Translations under genes and position numbers: made by a program
Assembly (NCBI RefSeq): GCF_001636845.1
Contig: NZ_LITT01000046.1
Span: 244,125-308,124, forward strand
DNA length: 64,000 nt
DNA from: Clostridium ljungdahlii
Lineage (GTDB): Bacteria; Bacillota; Clostridia; Clostridiales; Clostridiaceae
Reading direction: 5' to 3'
Notes under the pieces: generated by a model
Seen by the model: only the letters and a program-made list of their open reading frames with translations
Told to the model about the DNA's origin: nothing
Database searches by the model: none
Shown: in pieces, positions 17,174 to 27,036 of the stretch
Numbering within the stretch: the first letter of the stretch is position 1
Layout: every line of letters begins with the position of its first letter

Positions 17174-19624
17174 TTATATTGATGGCTTAAAGCCTTTCAA
17201 TCTTAAAGCATTACTTAAAACTGATACAGAACTTAAACTCATGGCAAGAGCTGCTATCATTGGATTTAGAAGTGGTCCCCCAAATATGTGAAGTACTCCC
17301 ATAGCTACCGGAATTCCTAAACTATTATAACCAAAAGCCCAGAACAAGTTTTCCTTTATATTTTTTATGGTTTTCTTGCTTAAATCTATAGCTGTGACCA
17401 CATCCATTAAGTCACTTCTCATTAAAACTATATCTGCAGATTCCATAGCTACATCTGTACCAGACCCTATAGCTATACCTATATCAGCCTGTGCTAAGGC
17501 TGGTGCATCATTTATACCATCTCCAACCATGGCAACTTTCTTGTTTTCACTTTGAAGTTTTTTAACTTCCTTTGCCTTATCTTGTGGTAAAACTTCTGCA
17601 AGTATTCTATCTATTCCAACCTGATTAGCTATAGCTTCAGCAGTTTTCTTGTTATCTCCAGTTATCATTGCCACTTCAATTCCCATAGAATGAAGTTTAT
17701 CTATAGCTTTTTTACTGTTTTCTTTAACCGTATCTGCTACAGCAATTACACCAATTACCTTATTTTCAAGAGCTACATACATAGGAGTTTTGCCTTCATT
17801 TGCTAAAGTTTGTGATTTTTCCTCTAATTTTTCTAAAGAGATATTACTTTCAACCATAAGTTTTCTATTACCAAGCAATATTTTACTGTTTTCTATACTA
17901 CCTTCTATTCCATGACCTGGTACAGCTTTAAATGACTCCAATTTTTTTAATTCAATTTTCCTATTTTCAGCTTCTTTGACTATTGCTTCTCCCAAAGGAT
18001 GCTCCGATAATTTTTCACCTGAAGCTGCCAATTGCAGTAAATAGTTCTCATCTATATCTGAAATTGTAATTATATCTGTAACCTTTGGATCACCTTCAGT
18101 TATAGTTCCTGTTTTGTCAAATACTATAGTTTGAATTCTATGCGCTGTTTCAAGTGCAGTACCACTTTTTATAAGCACACCATATTCAGCACCTTTTCCG
18201 GTACCAACCATAATAGCAGTTGGTGTTGCCAACCCTAAAGCACAAGGACACGCAATTACTAACACTGATATAAATATAGTAAGTGAAAATACTCCAGTTT
18301 CACCATGTATATACCAAGCTAGAGCACCAATTGTAGCTAATGCCATTACTACCGGTACAAAGTATCCTGATATAACATCTGCTAATTTTGCAATAGGAGC
18401 CTTTGACCCCTGAGCTTCCTCTACTAATTTAATAATCTGTGCCAGTGCTGTATCCTTACCAACTCTTGTAGCTCTATACCTAATAGAACCATTTTTATTT
18501 ATACTTGCTCCAATGACCTTATCGAAAGGATTTTTCTCTACAGGTATACTTTCCCCTGTAAGCATGGATTCGTCAACTGAAGTAATTCCCTCTGTAACCT
18601 CTCCATCTACAGGTATTTTTTCACCAGGTTTTACTACAATTATATCTCCAACTTCAACTTCATCTATGGAAATTTCTATTTCCTTATTTTCTTTAATTAT
18701 AGTAGCAGTTTTTGGTGCAAGCCCCATAAGCTTTTTTATGGCTTCCGAAGTTTTTCCTTTAGCAACGGACTCCAGATATTTACCTAATGTAATAAGAGTA
18801 AGTATTGTACCTGCTGATTCAAAATATAAATGATAATTTGTATTTCCTATAAAAATTTCATATACTGCAAAAACACTATATATAAAAGCAGCAGATGAGC
18901 CTATTGCTATAAGTGAATCCATATTGGGACTTCTTCTAAATAATGATTTAAATCCAACAATAAAATACTTTCTACCAACAATCATTATAGGTAATACTAA
19001 AAGTAACTGTATTATGGAAAAAACTTGTGGATGATTCATTGGGTCTATAGCCTGTGGAAGCATATATCCCAATTTTTCACCAATCATTGGTACCATAGCT
19101 ATTATAAGTAATGGAACTGCAAATACAGCAGATATTATAAACCTATTCCATAACGACTTTATTTCTTTTTCTTTTTTTCCCTTATCTGTATCTACAGAAA
19201 TTTCTTCTTCTAAAGCTTTATATCCTGCTTTTTCTATTGCCTTTTTTATATCCTGAACATTAACTTTTGAAGCATCAAATGCTATACTTAGCTTTTCTGT
19301 AGCAATATTTACATTTGCTTCATATACGCCTTCTAGCTTTTTTGAAACCCTTTCTACTGCTTTAGCACAAGCTGCACAGGTCATTCCTTCTATTTTTAAG
19401 ATTTTATTTGTAGTCTCAATTAAGGCCTTATATCCAGCTTTATCTATTACACACTGTATATCTTGAACATTAACCTTTGACTCATCAAAACTTACATTTA
19501 ATTTTTCTGTTGCTAAATTAACATTAGCATCTAACACACCATCTAGTTTTTTCGAAGCTCTTTCCACTGCTTTAACACAAGCTGCACAAGTCATTCCTTC
19601 TATTTTTAATGTTCTTTTTATCAT
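17174..19624 (-). CDS. copA: Copper-exporting P1B-type ATPase (CopA)
   Basis: An 816-residue P-type ATPase. Two N-terminal HMA domains ([13 protein letters not shown] at about 10-22 and [13 protein letters not shown] at about 84-96) precede eight membrane helices. The Cu(I) transport motif is [14 protein letters not shown], the phosphorylation site is DKTGT (about residue 501), the P1B-specific motif is [10 protein letters not shown], and the hinge is [11 protein letters not shown]. It pumps Cu(I) out of the cytoplasm at the cost of ATP. It is flanked by copZ downstream and csoR upstream. A CsoR-like palindrome lies about 85 bases before the start, and GGAGGAAGGAG precedes the ATG. Confidence 0.96.
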   Translation of the reverse strand: MIKRTLKIEGMTCAACVKAVERASKKLDGVLDANVNLATEKLNVSFDESKVNVQDIQCVIDKAGYKALIETTNKILKIEGMTCAACAKAVERVSKKLEGVYEANVNIATEKLSIAFDASKVNVQDIKKAIEKAGYKALEEEISVDTDKGKKEKEIKSLWNRFIISAVFAVPLLIIAMVPMIGEKLGYMLPQAIDPMNHPQVFSIIQLLLVLPIMIVGRKYFIVGFKSLFRRSPNMDSLIAIGSSAAFIYSVFAVYEIFIGNTNYHLYFESAGTILTLITLGKYLESVAKGKTSEAIKKLMGLAPKTATIIKENKEIEISIDEVEVGDIIVVKPGEKIPVDGEVTEGITSVDESMLTGESIPVEKNPFDKVIGASINKNGSIRYRATRVGKDTALAQIIKLVEEAQGSKAPIAKLADVISGYFVPVVMALATIGALAWYIHGETGVFSLTIFISVLVIACPCALGLATPTAIMVGTGKGAEYGVLIKSGTALETAHRIQTIVFDKTGTITEGDPKVTDIITISDIDENYLLQLAASGEKLSEHPLGEAIVKEAENRKIELKKLESFKAVPGHGIEGSIENSKILLGNRKLMVESNISLEKLEEKSQTLANEGKTPMYVALENKVIGVIAVADTVKENSKKAIDKLHSMGIEVAMITGDNKKTAEAIANQVGIDRILAEVLPQDKAKEVKKLQSENKKVAMVGDGINDAPALAQADIGIAIGSGTDVAMESADIVLMRSDLMDVVTAIDLSKKTIKNIKENLFWAFGYNSLGIPVAMGVLHIFGGPLLNPMIAALAMSLSSVSVLSNALRLKGFKPSI

Positions 19625-19707
19625 TGCTCCTTCCTCCTTCTGTTCTGATATACATAACTTTAAAATTACTATCTATATTTTAAGCTTTTACATTTAGTAT
19701 TATATTT

Positions 19708-19725
19708 ACCCCACACCTGAGGGGT
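19708..19725 (-). promoter_or_regulatory. CsoR-type operator upstream of copA
   Basis: ACCCC and GGGGT half-sites form the pseudopalindrome ACCCCACACCTGAGGGGT. This is the G-tract type bound by CsoR repressors and resembles the box in front of csoR. Confidence 0.65.
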
Positions 19726-19843
19726 GGTATTTTACTATAAGTTATCATTTATGCTTTTACTCTACACCTCCTACATTGCTATATGCAAACTCTTTAATGT
19801 AAGATGGAAAGCAAGAGGAGGCATATATTTTTTTAGTTGTATA

Positions 19844-20110
19844 TTACTCTTTTAGTAACTTTGAAAGTAAACCTATTATCTCATCTACCTTCTCATCACC
19901 ACTATCGTTAATAAAAGCATCTTTTACACAATTATTAAGATGTTGTTTTAAAATAAGCAAATTAGCTTTTTTTAGCAATGATTGAGCTGCAACCATTTGA
20001 TTGGATATATCAATACAATATCTTCCTTCCTCAATCATTTTTATTATACCTTCTATTTGTCCTTTTGAAGTTTTTAAAGCTTGTATGGCCTTCTTTTTTT
20101 CTTCGTTCAT
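19844..20110 (-). CDS. csoR: Copper-sensing repressor CsoR
   Basis: An 88-residue all-helical repressor of the CsoR/RcnR family. The Cu(I)-binding Cys-His-Cys triad is visible: Cys in GRYCIDIS, then His and Cys in the spaced motif KQHLNNCV (H-x3-C), the CsoR pattern rather than RcnR or FrmR. Apo-CsoR binds G-tract palindromes and releases them on binding Cu(I). Its likely targets are its own promoter and copA-copZ, both of which carry such palindromes. GGGAGGA precedes the ATG and directly abuts the operator. Confidence 0.92.
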   Translation of the reverse strand: MNEEKKKAIQALKTSKGQIEGIIKMIEEGRYCIDISNQMVAAQSLLKKANLLILKQHLNNCVKDAFINDSGDEKVDEIIGLLSKLLKE

Positions 20111-20121
20111 TTTTCCTCCCT

Positions 20122-20136
20122 CCCCCCTAGAGGGGG
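20122..20136 (-). promoter_or_regulatory. CsoR-type operator immediately upstream of csoR
   Basis: CCCCCCTAGAGGGGG is a nearly perfect palindrome. It abuts the csoR ribosome binding site, so bound repressor would block the transcript's 5' end. Confidence 0.65.
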
Positions 20137-20238
20137 TACAGTTATATTATATACTATTCCTAAATTTAATTCAATATCAGTTTAACACTACTATACCATC
20201 TTCAAACCTTTATTATACATTTAACATAAATAATCTTC

Positions 20239-21069
20239 TTAGCTATTACCAATATTATACTCAAGAAACTTAGCCACTCCATCCTCATTATTTGAACCAA
20301 TAATTCCTGTAGCCAACTTTTTTAGTTCATCATATGCGTTTTTAACTGCATATTTTTCATCCGCAAACTTGAAAAGTGGTGCATCATTTAAATTATCTCC
20401 AAAACAAATAAGCTTGTCTGCTTTTAAACTTTCCTTTAAGTATTTAGCTGCTAATCTTTTATTAGCATTATAATTCATTGATTCAAGCCAGAAAAAACCT
20501 TTCGCATAAATTTCCTCTGTGTAATGAAAACTGCCCTTTATTACTTTTGTAAATAATTGATAGGTGTCATCTAAAACACCCTTTGCTTCTATTGCAAAAA
20601 TATTTATTATATTATAATTAACTATTTCTGAAAAATCACTTACCTCAGTAAGCCTTGTATCACCATGCTGTATTCTTGAATTTATGTATATATCTTGCCC
20701 TTCATTAAAAATGCCCCTATAAAATATCTTTTTATTTCCATCTGAATCCACTGCAGATACTACAGGTGAAATTTCTTTTAATTTATAATATTTTAAGATA
20801 AAATAAACCGTACACTCATCTAAATAGTTTTCTACTATATTTTTAGCCAAAGTAGTGTCATATATGAAAGCTCCATTATTTAAAATAATAGGTATATTTA
20901 GATTTAATGGTTCCAATATACTTTTACAAGCTTCATATGACCTAGCTGTAGCAATAGTAAATTTTAATCCTGAATCTATTAACTTATTTATAATTCTAAT
21001 TGAATTTTTACTTACGACTTGATCTGAATTTAATAAAGTTCCATCCAAGTCTGAAATACATAACTTCAA
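20239..21069 (-). CDS. HAD-superfamily Cof-type sugar-phosphate phosphatase
   Basis: About 276 residues, HAD family IIB (Cof type). Motif I is SDLDGTLLNS, motif II is TIATARSYEA, and the late motifs are CFGDNLNDAPLF and KNAYDELKKLATGIIGSNNEDGVAKFLE. Such enzymes dephosphorylate sugar phosphates, nucleotides or FMN; the substrate is not readable here. I chose a TTG start at 21069 because GGAGGA lies 10 bases upstream of it. The ATG at 21096 would add nine residues and has no ribosome binding site. The gene is monocistronic. Confidence 0.85.
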   Translation of the reverse strand: MKLCISDLDGTLLNSDQVVSKNSIRIINKLIDSGLKFTIATARSYEACKSILEPLNLNIPIILNNGAFIYDTTLAKNIVENYLDECTVYFILKYYKLKEISPVVSAVDSDGNKKIFYRGIFNEGQDIYINSRIQHGDTRLTEVSDFSEIVNYNIINIFAIEAKGVLDDTYQLFTKVIKGSFHYTEEIYAKGFFWLESMNYNANKRLAAKYLKESLKADKLICFGDNLNDAPLFKFADEKYAVKNAYDELKKLATGIIGSNNEDGVAKFLEYNIGNS

Positions 21070-21217
21070 AATATTCAGTCCTCCAAACGCATTCATGATA
21101 ATTAAGTCACAAAATTTATTATATCTCTAAAAGTTACAAAAATATAGATTTAATTTTCTAAGTTCTAAGATGGTACAATAATTTAGCGTAAATTACTTTA
21201 GCAAAAAATCATTTATA

Positions 21218-22603
21218 TTATTTTTTTAGATCAACTGTAAACTTATTATTTTCAAGTACAATTATATCACTCATATCATCAGTTCCAACATAAATATCTC
21301 TATTAGTTCTATCCTTAAAAGTCATTGAAATAGTATCTTTATTATTGGTTACATCCTGTTCATTTCCTACATCTTCCCTATCTAATTGTTTCTTGTTACT
21401 ATCATATAAATATAGCCTATTTTCTGGTATACCGATACAGATTCCTTCAGCTTTATATTTCACATATATTTTACCGTTTTTTCGTTCTATGCTAGTTACA
21501 ATCAATCTACTTTCATTGTTTTGTTTTAAAACAATTGGCAAATTATTATTGAATTTTATAGGCTCTGTCTTTTTAGATCTATTCTCTTTATTGAAACTTC
21601 TATGATAAGGAGTTATATAAAGTTTATCTGTGCCTTTAGGAACTGCTGAAAATGTAATCAAGCTTGGGCTTTCTTTGTCAGCGTAATTTACGGTATCTTT
21701 ATTAGGAGCAAAACTTCCACCTTGCATACTCAAATAGTTTCCTCTATTATCTGTGATTATAAAATACAGGGGATCAGCCATAGAATCAAGAGAAGTATCA
21801 CATTTGAAATCAAAAGAAATTTGTGTACTAAGTGGGGTTATATTAATATCTTTGATATCCATATATATATCTTTAAACTTTATATTCTTATTTATTTTTA
21901 TTGTATTTGTTTTATTTTCAATTTCCTTTTTTGATACATTAAATTGAAATTCCCATGGACCATTTATTGTCTTAAGATCTTTTTGACCTTTTTGGTAAAT
22001 TTCAAAATCTTTATAAACAATTTTCATATTTATATTATCTGGTATTTTAATAGAGGATACATCAAGTTCGTCTACAGTTACATAGGTATAGTTATCTATA
22101 AATTTCTTGTTTCCACCTCCTCCTACATTAATTTGCTTTCCATTAATAAATACAATTGGATTCATTGTAGCAGGAGGTGAATTTTCAGGAAGCTTTTCAG
22201 TACTTTTAAAAGTTGCAGCAATTATAAGTTTATTACGATCAATCGCTATTTCATTTAAAGTGACTTCAAATCCATTTTTTTCTACAGTTTTATTTATTAC
22301 TGAAGTATATTTATCAAATTCATGATTATTATAACCTTCAACATTCTTTATTATAGTTCCTAGTATAGGCATTTCCTTTGCAAAGATTGGATTAGTTTTA
22401 TAAGTAACTACTCCTGCCAGGGTTAAAATAGCCAAAGATACAGCTGCAAATTTAGTCATCTTACCTAAATTATATCTTTTACTTTTTATATGAGAATGCA
22501 ATTTCTTCTTAAACTTTTTCTTATCTATATCATTTAATTCAGTTTCGTCATATTCTTTCAAATCTACTTCAGCATAATTTAACAGTTCATATATATCTTT
22601 CAT
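21218..22603 (-). CDS. Anti-sigma-factor-like membrane protein with DUF4179 domain
   Basis: A 461-residue protein with an acidic cytoplasmic N-terminus (about 1-45), one membrane helix (about 49-68, MTKFAAVSLAILTLAGVV) and a large extracytoplasmic beta-rich region. The first part resembles DUF4179 (FAKEMPILGTIIK onward). The gene overlaps the sigma-factor gene by four bases (ATGA), the standard layout of a clostridial ECF sigma with its membrane-bound anti-sigma partner. It probably holds the sigma factor at the membrane until an envelope signal arrives. The signal is unknown. Confidence 0.8.
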   Translation of the reverse strand: MKDIYELLNYAEVDLKEYDETELNDIDKKKFKKKLHSHIKSKRYNLGKMTKFAAVSLAILTLAGVVTYKTNPIFAKEMPILGTIIKNVEGYNNHEFDKYTSVINKTVEKNGFEVTLNEIAIDRNKLIIAATFKSTEKLPENSPPATMNPIVFINGKQINVGGGGNKKFIDNYTYVTVDELDVSSIKIPDNINMKIVYKDFEIYQKGQKDLKTINGPWEFQFNVSKKEIENKTNTIKINKNIKFKDIYMDIKDINITPLSTQISFDFKCDTSLDSMADPLYFIITDNRGNYLSMQGGSFAPNKDTVNYADKESPSLITFSAVPKGTDKLYITPYHRSFNKENRSKKTEPIKFNNNLPIVLKQNNESRLIVTSIERKNGKIYVKYKAEGICIGIPENRLYLYDSNKKQLDREDVGNEQDVTNNKDTISMTFKDRTNRDIYVGTDDMSDIIVLENNKFTVDLKK

Positions 22604-23157
22604 GGCTTTTTCACCTCGCTAAAAATAATTTTCCTTAGCTTTTTTCTTCCCCTACTAAGTCTGTTATTTATTACTTCTTTGTTAACATTTAATTTTGCTG
22701 CTATTTCTTTAGTACTTTCACCATTAAAGTATCTGCGAATAAATATCTCTTTATCTCGTGGTTTTAGCTTGGACAATAACTTTAATAATTCATCATAAGT
22801 TTCTTTTTCTAAAATCCTTTTATCTACAGTATCATTAATTTGTATTTCTATACCATCTATATTTTTGCTGTTCCATTCTTTAATCAATTTTCTTTGATAA
22901 TCTATTGCTTTATATTTGGCAATGGCAGCTATCCAACTTTTAAAGCTATTATCCTTGTGAAATTCGTCTATATTGTTCCAAATACCTAAGAAAACATCAT
23001 TAACACATTCATCTACACTCCCACTATTTTTAAAATTGAAAAGTGTTTTTTTTACTATGGATTTTATAAGGCCACCATAAATATCTACAATAAAATCCAA
23101 TGCCTTAGGATTTCTTTTGTGCAATTCTGAAACTACATTATCATTATTAATTTTCAC
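22600..23157 (-). CDS. RNA polymerase sigma-70 family (ECF-type) sigma factor
   Basis: About 185 residues. Region 2 covers about 20-90 (DECVNDVFLGIWNNIDEF, then WIAAIAKYKAIDYQRK). Region 4 lies near the end (RDKEIFIRRYFNGESTKEIA, then NVNKEVINNRLSRGRKKLR). It should redirect RNA polymerase to a small regulon including its own operon. I chose a GTG start at 23157 because AAAGGAG lies 7 bases before it; the ATG six codons earlier has no ribosome binding site. It is translationally coupled to the anti-sigma gene. Confidence 0.9.
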   Translation of the reverse strand: MKINNDNVVSELHKRNPKALDFIVDIYGGLIKSIVKKTLFNFKNSGSVDECVNDVFLGIWNNIDEFHKDNSFKSWIAAIAKYKAIDYQRKLIKEWNSKNIDGIEIQINDTVDKRILEKETYDELLKLLSKLKPRDKEIFIRRYFNGESTKEIAAKLNVNKEVINNRLSRGRKKLRKIIFSEVKKP

Positions 23158-23271
23158 TAATCTTCTCCTTTCCATAAAAGCTTCTACATTACTTAAGTCG
23201 TAAGATTTATGAAAATCATATCAAAATATGTTTAAATTAAAATTATTTTTCAATCCAAATATTATATTATA

Positions 23272-23313
23272 TAAAAATAATGAGCATGGATTCACTCTTA
23301 CACAAATCTATGC
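23272..23313 (-). terminator. Hairpin terminator after the WG-repeat gene
   Basis: Arms GCATGGATT and AATCTATGC are followed on the minus strand by ATTATTTTTAT. The hairpin resembles the one at 4943-4980. Confidence 0.55.
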
Positions 23314-23355
23314 CCATTTCCTCTTTAATTCTTAACTTTTAATTTTTAATTGTAT

Positions 23356-24264
23356 TTACTGTTCTTTCCAAATTCTTTTTCCCTCTTTGTCAATATATAT
23401 ATATTTATCATCCAATATTACCATAGCTGCTCCATTACAAAAATTATTTACATCATCAAATTGAGGTTTCAATACGAATTTTCCACTTTTATCAATGCAT
23501 CCCCATTTATCATTTATCTTCACGAATGCTCGTCCTTCACTAAAATTAAGAGCTTCATCAAAAATGGGTTCTATTACAAACTCATCTTTTTTATTTATGT
23601 ATCCATATTTTTCATCTATTTTTACATTAGCTACGTCTTCATAAAAACCATCTGTGCTATCATATTTAAGTTCTATAACTAAATCACCTGATTTATCAAT
23701 AAATCCATATTTAAAATCTTTCATAACTTGAGCTAAGCCTTCATGAAAATCAAAAACGCAATCAAAATCACAGTTTATTACTTCATTTCCTTTGCTATCA
23801 ATGTACTTCCATTTATAACCATCATTTACCCTAGCGACCTCTTCTGAAAAACTAAAGGCATTTTCGTATTTCAATGCTATTGGGTAACTTCCTTTTTTAT
23901 CTAAAAAGCCATACTTACTATTTTTGTTTACCAGTGCCATTCCATTTGAGAACTCATCAATAAAATTAAAACTTGGTTCTATAACCATATTATCATTATG
24001 GTCTATAATCCCCCACTTTTCCTTTATTTTCACAGGAGCAAATCCATCGGAGAAATTCCATGACTGTGTATATTTATAGTCTATAACTGTTTTTCCACTG
24101 CAGTCTATATATCCCCATTTATTGTTCATCTTAACAGCAGCTAAACTATCCAAAAAATCCCATGCATATTGAAATACAGGTTCTATGATAACTTGTCCAT
24201 TATTATCCATATAACCCCACTTATCACTTAACTTAATTCTAAATAAATTAGTATAGTTTTTCAT
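23356..24264 (-). CDS. WG-repeat protein
   Basis: A 302-residue protein built almost entirely of eight full and one partial WG (KWG) repeats of about 34 residues. The pattern is K-W/Y-G-x-I-D-x-x-G, then V-I-x-P-x-F and G-x-A-x-V, for example NKWGYIDCSGKTVID and EKYGYINKKDEFVIEP. There is no signal peptide or other domain. WG repeats are beta-rich and usually serve as binding modules, but no function is established for stand-alone versions. The gene has its own start and terminator and no obvious operon partner. Confidence 0.88.
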   Translation of the reverse strand: MKNYTNLFRIKLSDKWGYMDNNGQVIIEPVFQYAWDFLDSLAAVKMNNKWGYIDCSGKTVIDYKYTQSWNFSDGFAPVKIKEKWGIIDHNDNMVIEPSFNFIDEFSNGMALVNKNSKYGFLDKKGSYPIALKYENAFSFSEEVARVNDGYKWKYIDSKGNEVINCDFDCVFDFHEGLAQVMKDFKYGFIDKSGDLVIELKYDSTDGFYEDVANVKIDEKYGYINKKDEFVIEPIFDEALNFSEGRAFVKINDKWGCIDKSGKFVLKPQFDDVNNFCNGAAMVILDDKYIYIDKEGKRIWKEQ

Positions 24265-24576
24265 TTAATTTCCCCCTATTTGCAATCGTTTTAATTTCAT
24301 ATAAACATCTGTTCAAATTTAATTTTATCACATATAGGAATTAAATAAAATAATAAGTCAGAATTTTCTATACTCATTATTATTTAAAATGTATGTAGAT
24401 TTAAAAACCTTATTATATGATAAATTATTTTACTTTATATACTTTATATCGTATTATTTATGTGTTACAATAAGTTATAGGAAAACTAAATAAGTAATAT
24501 TCATTATATTTAATGAATATATTACTTTGTACAATACTAACTTAATTTAAAAATTAGGATAAAAGGAGTAAACGGC
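24265..24576. other. Intergenic region with AT-rich dyad before the TerC-family gene
   Basis: About 310 bases without a gene. An AT-rich inverted repeat GTAATATTCATT / AATGAATATATTAC lies roughly 60 bases before the start at 24577. I looked for a yybP-ykoY manganese riboswitch, common before TerC-family genes, and did not recognise one. Confidence 0.5.
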
Positions 24577-25293
24577 GTGGATAATTTAACTACTTTTTTG
24601 CTAGGGGCTCTACAAATTACTTTATTAGATATAGTATTAAGTGGTGATAATATAGGAGTTATCGCCCTGGCAACTAAAGATTTACCAAAGAATCATGCAA
24701 AATCTGCTTCTATGATTGGAGTATTTGCTGCGATTTTTCTAAGAATAATATTTGCTTGCCTTATCACTTACATAATGTTAATAGAATGGCTTCCTATAAA
24801 ATTAATAGGTGGAATTTTACTTATAAAAATAACCTGGAATTTCATAAGCCCTAAATCTGAGAAGGAAAATTTAAAAATCAGTCCTTCAAATAAATATTTT
24901 CGTGCAATCTCAAGTATAGTAATAGCTGATGCTACCATGAGTCTGGACAATGTACTTGCAATAGCTGCTGCTGCTCATGGACATGTACCTAGTATAATAT
25001 TTGGATTGGTATTAAATATTCCTATAATATTTTTTGGGAGTCAGTTTGTAGCAAAACTTATGAATAAACACCCTATGGTAATATACTTAGGAGGTGCTGT
25101 ACTGGCCCATACATCCTTAAATATGATGCTAGAAGACAAAATATTGGCAGGTTTCACATCACCTGTACTAACAAATGTAGTATCCTTTGGCTTTGCAATT
25201 ATAGTACTACTATATGGATTCTATAGAGTAAACAAACCTGTAAGTTATTCCTTTAAAAAATTTAAGGAAGATTATTTTAAAAGTAACAGTTAA
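24577..25293 (+). CDS. TerC-family integral membrane protein (YjbE-like)
   Basis: A 238-residue, seven-helix protein. The two family signature repeats are DIVLSGDNIGVIALAT (about residue 18) and DATMSLDNVLAIAAAAHG (about 118), whose aspartates line the presumed metal path. Relatives in Bacillus (MeeF/MeeY, YjbE type) export manganese for exoenzyme metalation or relieve Mn stress; that role is inferred here. The start is GTG with AAAAGGAG eight bases before it. No tellurite gene is nearby, so a resistance role is unlikely. Confidence 0.87.
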   Translation: MDNLTTFLLGALQITLLDIVLSGDNIGVIALATKDLPKNHAKSASMIGVFAAIFLRIIFACLITYIMLIEWLPIKLIGGILLIKITWNFISPKSEKENLKISPSNKYFRAISSIVIADATMSLDNVLAIAAAAHGHVPSIIFGLVLNIPIIFFGSQFVAKLMNKHPMVIYLGGAVLAHTSLNMMLEDKILAGFTSPVLTNVVSFGFAIIVLLYGFYRVNKPVSYSFKKFKEDYFKSNS

Positions 25294-25321
25294 TATAATA
25301 AACCAATATGTTGTATGTAAA

Positions 25322-25426
25322 CTTCTTAGTACAACAACCACTTAGAAATCGTTATCCAGAGACGCAGCCACCCTAATACTTCCACTTGGATAAATGGGAG
25401 TTAGGGTGGCTAGTCATCGGATAAAT
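25322..25426 (-). repeat. Structured repeat S2 overlapping the 3' end of a padR gene
   Basis: Minus-strand counterpart of S1. ATCCGATGACTA begins inside the padR 3' end and includes its TAG stop. A hairpin with perfect 11-bp arms AGCCACCCTAA / TTAGGGTGGCT follows, then CTGGATAACGATTT, then hairpin B (TTCTAAGT / ACTAAGAA) with the same internal mismatch as in S1. Hairpin C and the inner stem-loops of S1 are missing. Confidence 0.6.
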
Positions 25427-25892
25427 CCTTATTCTCTTCTAATTCGTCATACAAATCTTTATATACAATTTTAAATACTTCTAGAGAATCTTCTATTTTA
25501 TCTCTTAGAAGATTTTTTCTATTTTTCAGTTCACATATTCCTAAATCCGTAAGAGTATATATTTTTTGCATTTTATTTTTAGAATTATCCCATTTCCCAA
25601 TTACTAACTTATCCTTCTCCAGTTTTCTTAGGATTGGGTAGATTCCCCCTGTACTTGGTATCCACCTTCCTCCTGTTCTTTCTCCTATTTTATGAGATAT
25701 ATCATTTCCATTAGTTGGACTTATGCTTAAAATATAAAGTGCATATATAGGAAGAAGTCCTTTTGTAAAAACCTGCCCTACAGCTTCTTGTTCCTTTTTT
25801 ACCTTTTTTAATTCTGCCAGTTTTCTTTTATATTCTTTATAAAGAAATTTTTCTTCTTCCTTTATATTTCCTTTAGAATCAAATTTATTCAT
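25410..25892 (-). CDS. PadR-family transcriptional regulator
   Basis: A 160-residue protein. An N-terminal coiled-coil extension (about residues 10-40, FLYKEYKRKLAELKKVKKEQ) precedes a PadR winged helix (LLPIYALYILSISPTNGNDI, then STGGIYPILRKLEKDKLV). The order and the TGGIYPLLRKLE-like motif are typical of PadR. It lies five bases downstream of the degV gene and is probably co-transcribed. Its last codons and stop lie within structured repeat S2, so the C-terminus (DLSDD) may be imposed by that element. Confidence 0.87.
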   Translation of the reverse strand: MNKFDSKGNIKEEEKFLYKEYKRKLAELKKVKKEQEAVGQVFTKGLLPIYALYILSISPTNGNDISHKIGERTGGRWIPSTGGIYPILRKLEKDKLVIGKWDNSKNKMQKIYTLTDLGICELKNRKNLLRDKIEDSLEVFKIVYKDLYDELEENKDLSDD

Positions 25893-25897
25893 AAAAT

Positions 25898-26749
25898 TTA
25901 TTCTTCCTCAAATAATACTAACCCAACTAAACCAGGTCCACTGTGAACTCCTCCTACAGGACTTAATGCTCCTCCAAAAATTGCAGAAGTTACGTTTTTA
26001 TGATTTTTTATTGAATCAAATATTTTTTTTGAATCCTCTAGTGCATGACCATGTACAATACACAATTTACACTTTTTTTTGTCAAGAATTCCATTTGCAA
26101 TTTCAACCAACCTACTTAAAGATTTCTTTCTTCCTCTTACCTTATCATAAGTATAGTATTTTCCATCATTATTATCAATTGATACAATAGGTTTTATATT
26201 TAAAAGTTCCCCAATTGTACCTGCTACTTTACCTATTCTACCACCTTTTTTCAAATATTCTAGAGTTCCAACCACAAAAAACAGATCGATTTTACTCCTT
26301 ACAATTGGTATTGTCCTAACTATCTCATCAAAACTTACACCTTTTTCTATGAGATTTGCACAATTAGTTACTATAAAACCCTCCCCAAGAGAAATTGATT
26401 TAGAATCAAATATATATGTCTTAATTTTAGGATGATTTTCACTTACTAACTTTACTCCGTTATAAAAGCCAGTTAATCCGGCAGAGAGAGTTACAACTAT
26501 GGCATGTGTGTAATTTTCTTTTTCTAAATTTGTAAACAAATCTTCCATTTCACTCATGGATGGCATAGACGATGTAGGTATTTCCTCATCAAAATTATCA
26601 TATACATATTCTGGAGTTATAGTTACTTTATCTATAAATTCTTTGTCTTTATATATTATCCTATAATGAAGTACTTTTATATTATATCTTTCTATGGTAC
26701 TGTTACTTAAATCACTAGTACTATCTGTTATGAGTGCAATCTTTTCCAA
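25898..26749 (-). CDS. DegV-family fatty-acid-binding protein (FakB-like)
   Basis: 283 residues, DegV family. It starts EKIALITDSTSDLSNS, has the lipid-head contact motif TSSMPS (about residue 56), the middle motif GLTGFYNG and the conserved ending GGVHSGPGLVG. Studied members (FakB) present fatty acids to the kinase FakA for phospholipid synthesis. No fakA is nearby, so the specific role is inferred. The start is TTG with GGGAGG eight bases upstream. A padR gene follows after five bases. Confidence 0.9.
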   Translation of the reverse strand: MEKIALITDSTSDLSNSTIERYNIKVLHYRIIYKDKEFIDKVTITPEYVYDNFDEEIPTSSMPSMSEMEDLFTNLEKENYTHAIVVTLSAGLTGFYNGVKLVSENHPKIKTYIFDSKSISLGEGFIVTNCANLIEKGVSFDEIVRTIPIVRSKIDLFFVVGTLEYLKKGGRIGKVAGTIGELLNIKPIVSIDNNDGKYYTYDKVRGRKKSLSRLVEIANGILDKKKCKLCIVHGHALEDSKKIFDSIKNHKNVTSAIFGGALSPVGGVHSGPGLVGLVLFEEE

Positions 26750-26950
26750 AACTTGTTCCTCCCTACTTAGGCATTTTCAAAAAAATATTCGTCGCATCTT
26801 TGACTTGTTATCTTCTTTCAAATACCTTATCAAAATTTGTCACAATAATTATATCACTCGCACAGCTATTATCAATAGTGATATATATCTCTATTGATAA
26901 TAACTTGTCTTATTTATTAACTATTAATTTTTAATTCTTAACTATTAACT

Positions 26951-26992
26951 AAAAAACATAGCACCATTGCAGATTTACTACAATGATGCTAT
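26951..26992 (-). terminator. Terminator after the interrupted methyltransferase gene
   Basis: Arms ATAGCACCATTG and CAATGATGCTAT pair with one mismatch and are followed on the minus strand by GTTTTTT. Confidence 0.8.
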
Positions 26993-27036
26993 ATTTAATA
27001 TAAATTTCATAAAAATATTTATTCAATTCAGACGCA

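Noticed and set aside
21069..21096. ATG at 21096 as the HAD phosphatase start
   Set aside because: No ribosome binding site precedes it, whereas GGAGGA lies before the in-frame TTG at 21069.
24480..24576. Possible manganese riboswitch before the TerC-family gene
   Set aside because: The yybP-ykoY core sequences are not seen, only an AT-rich dyad.
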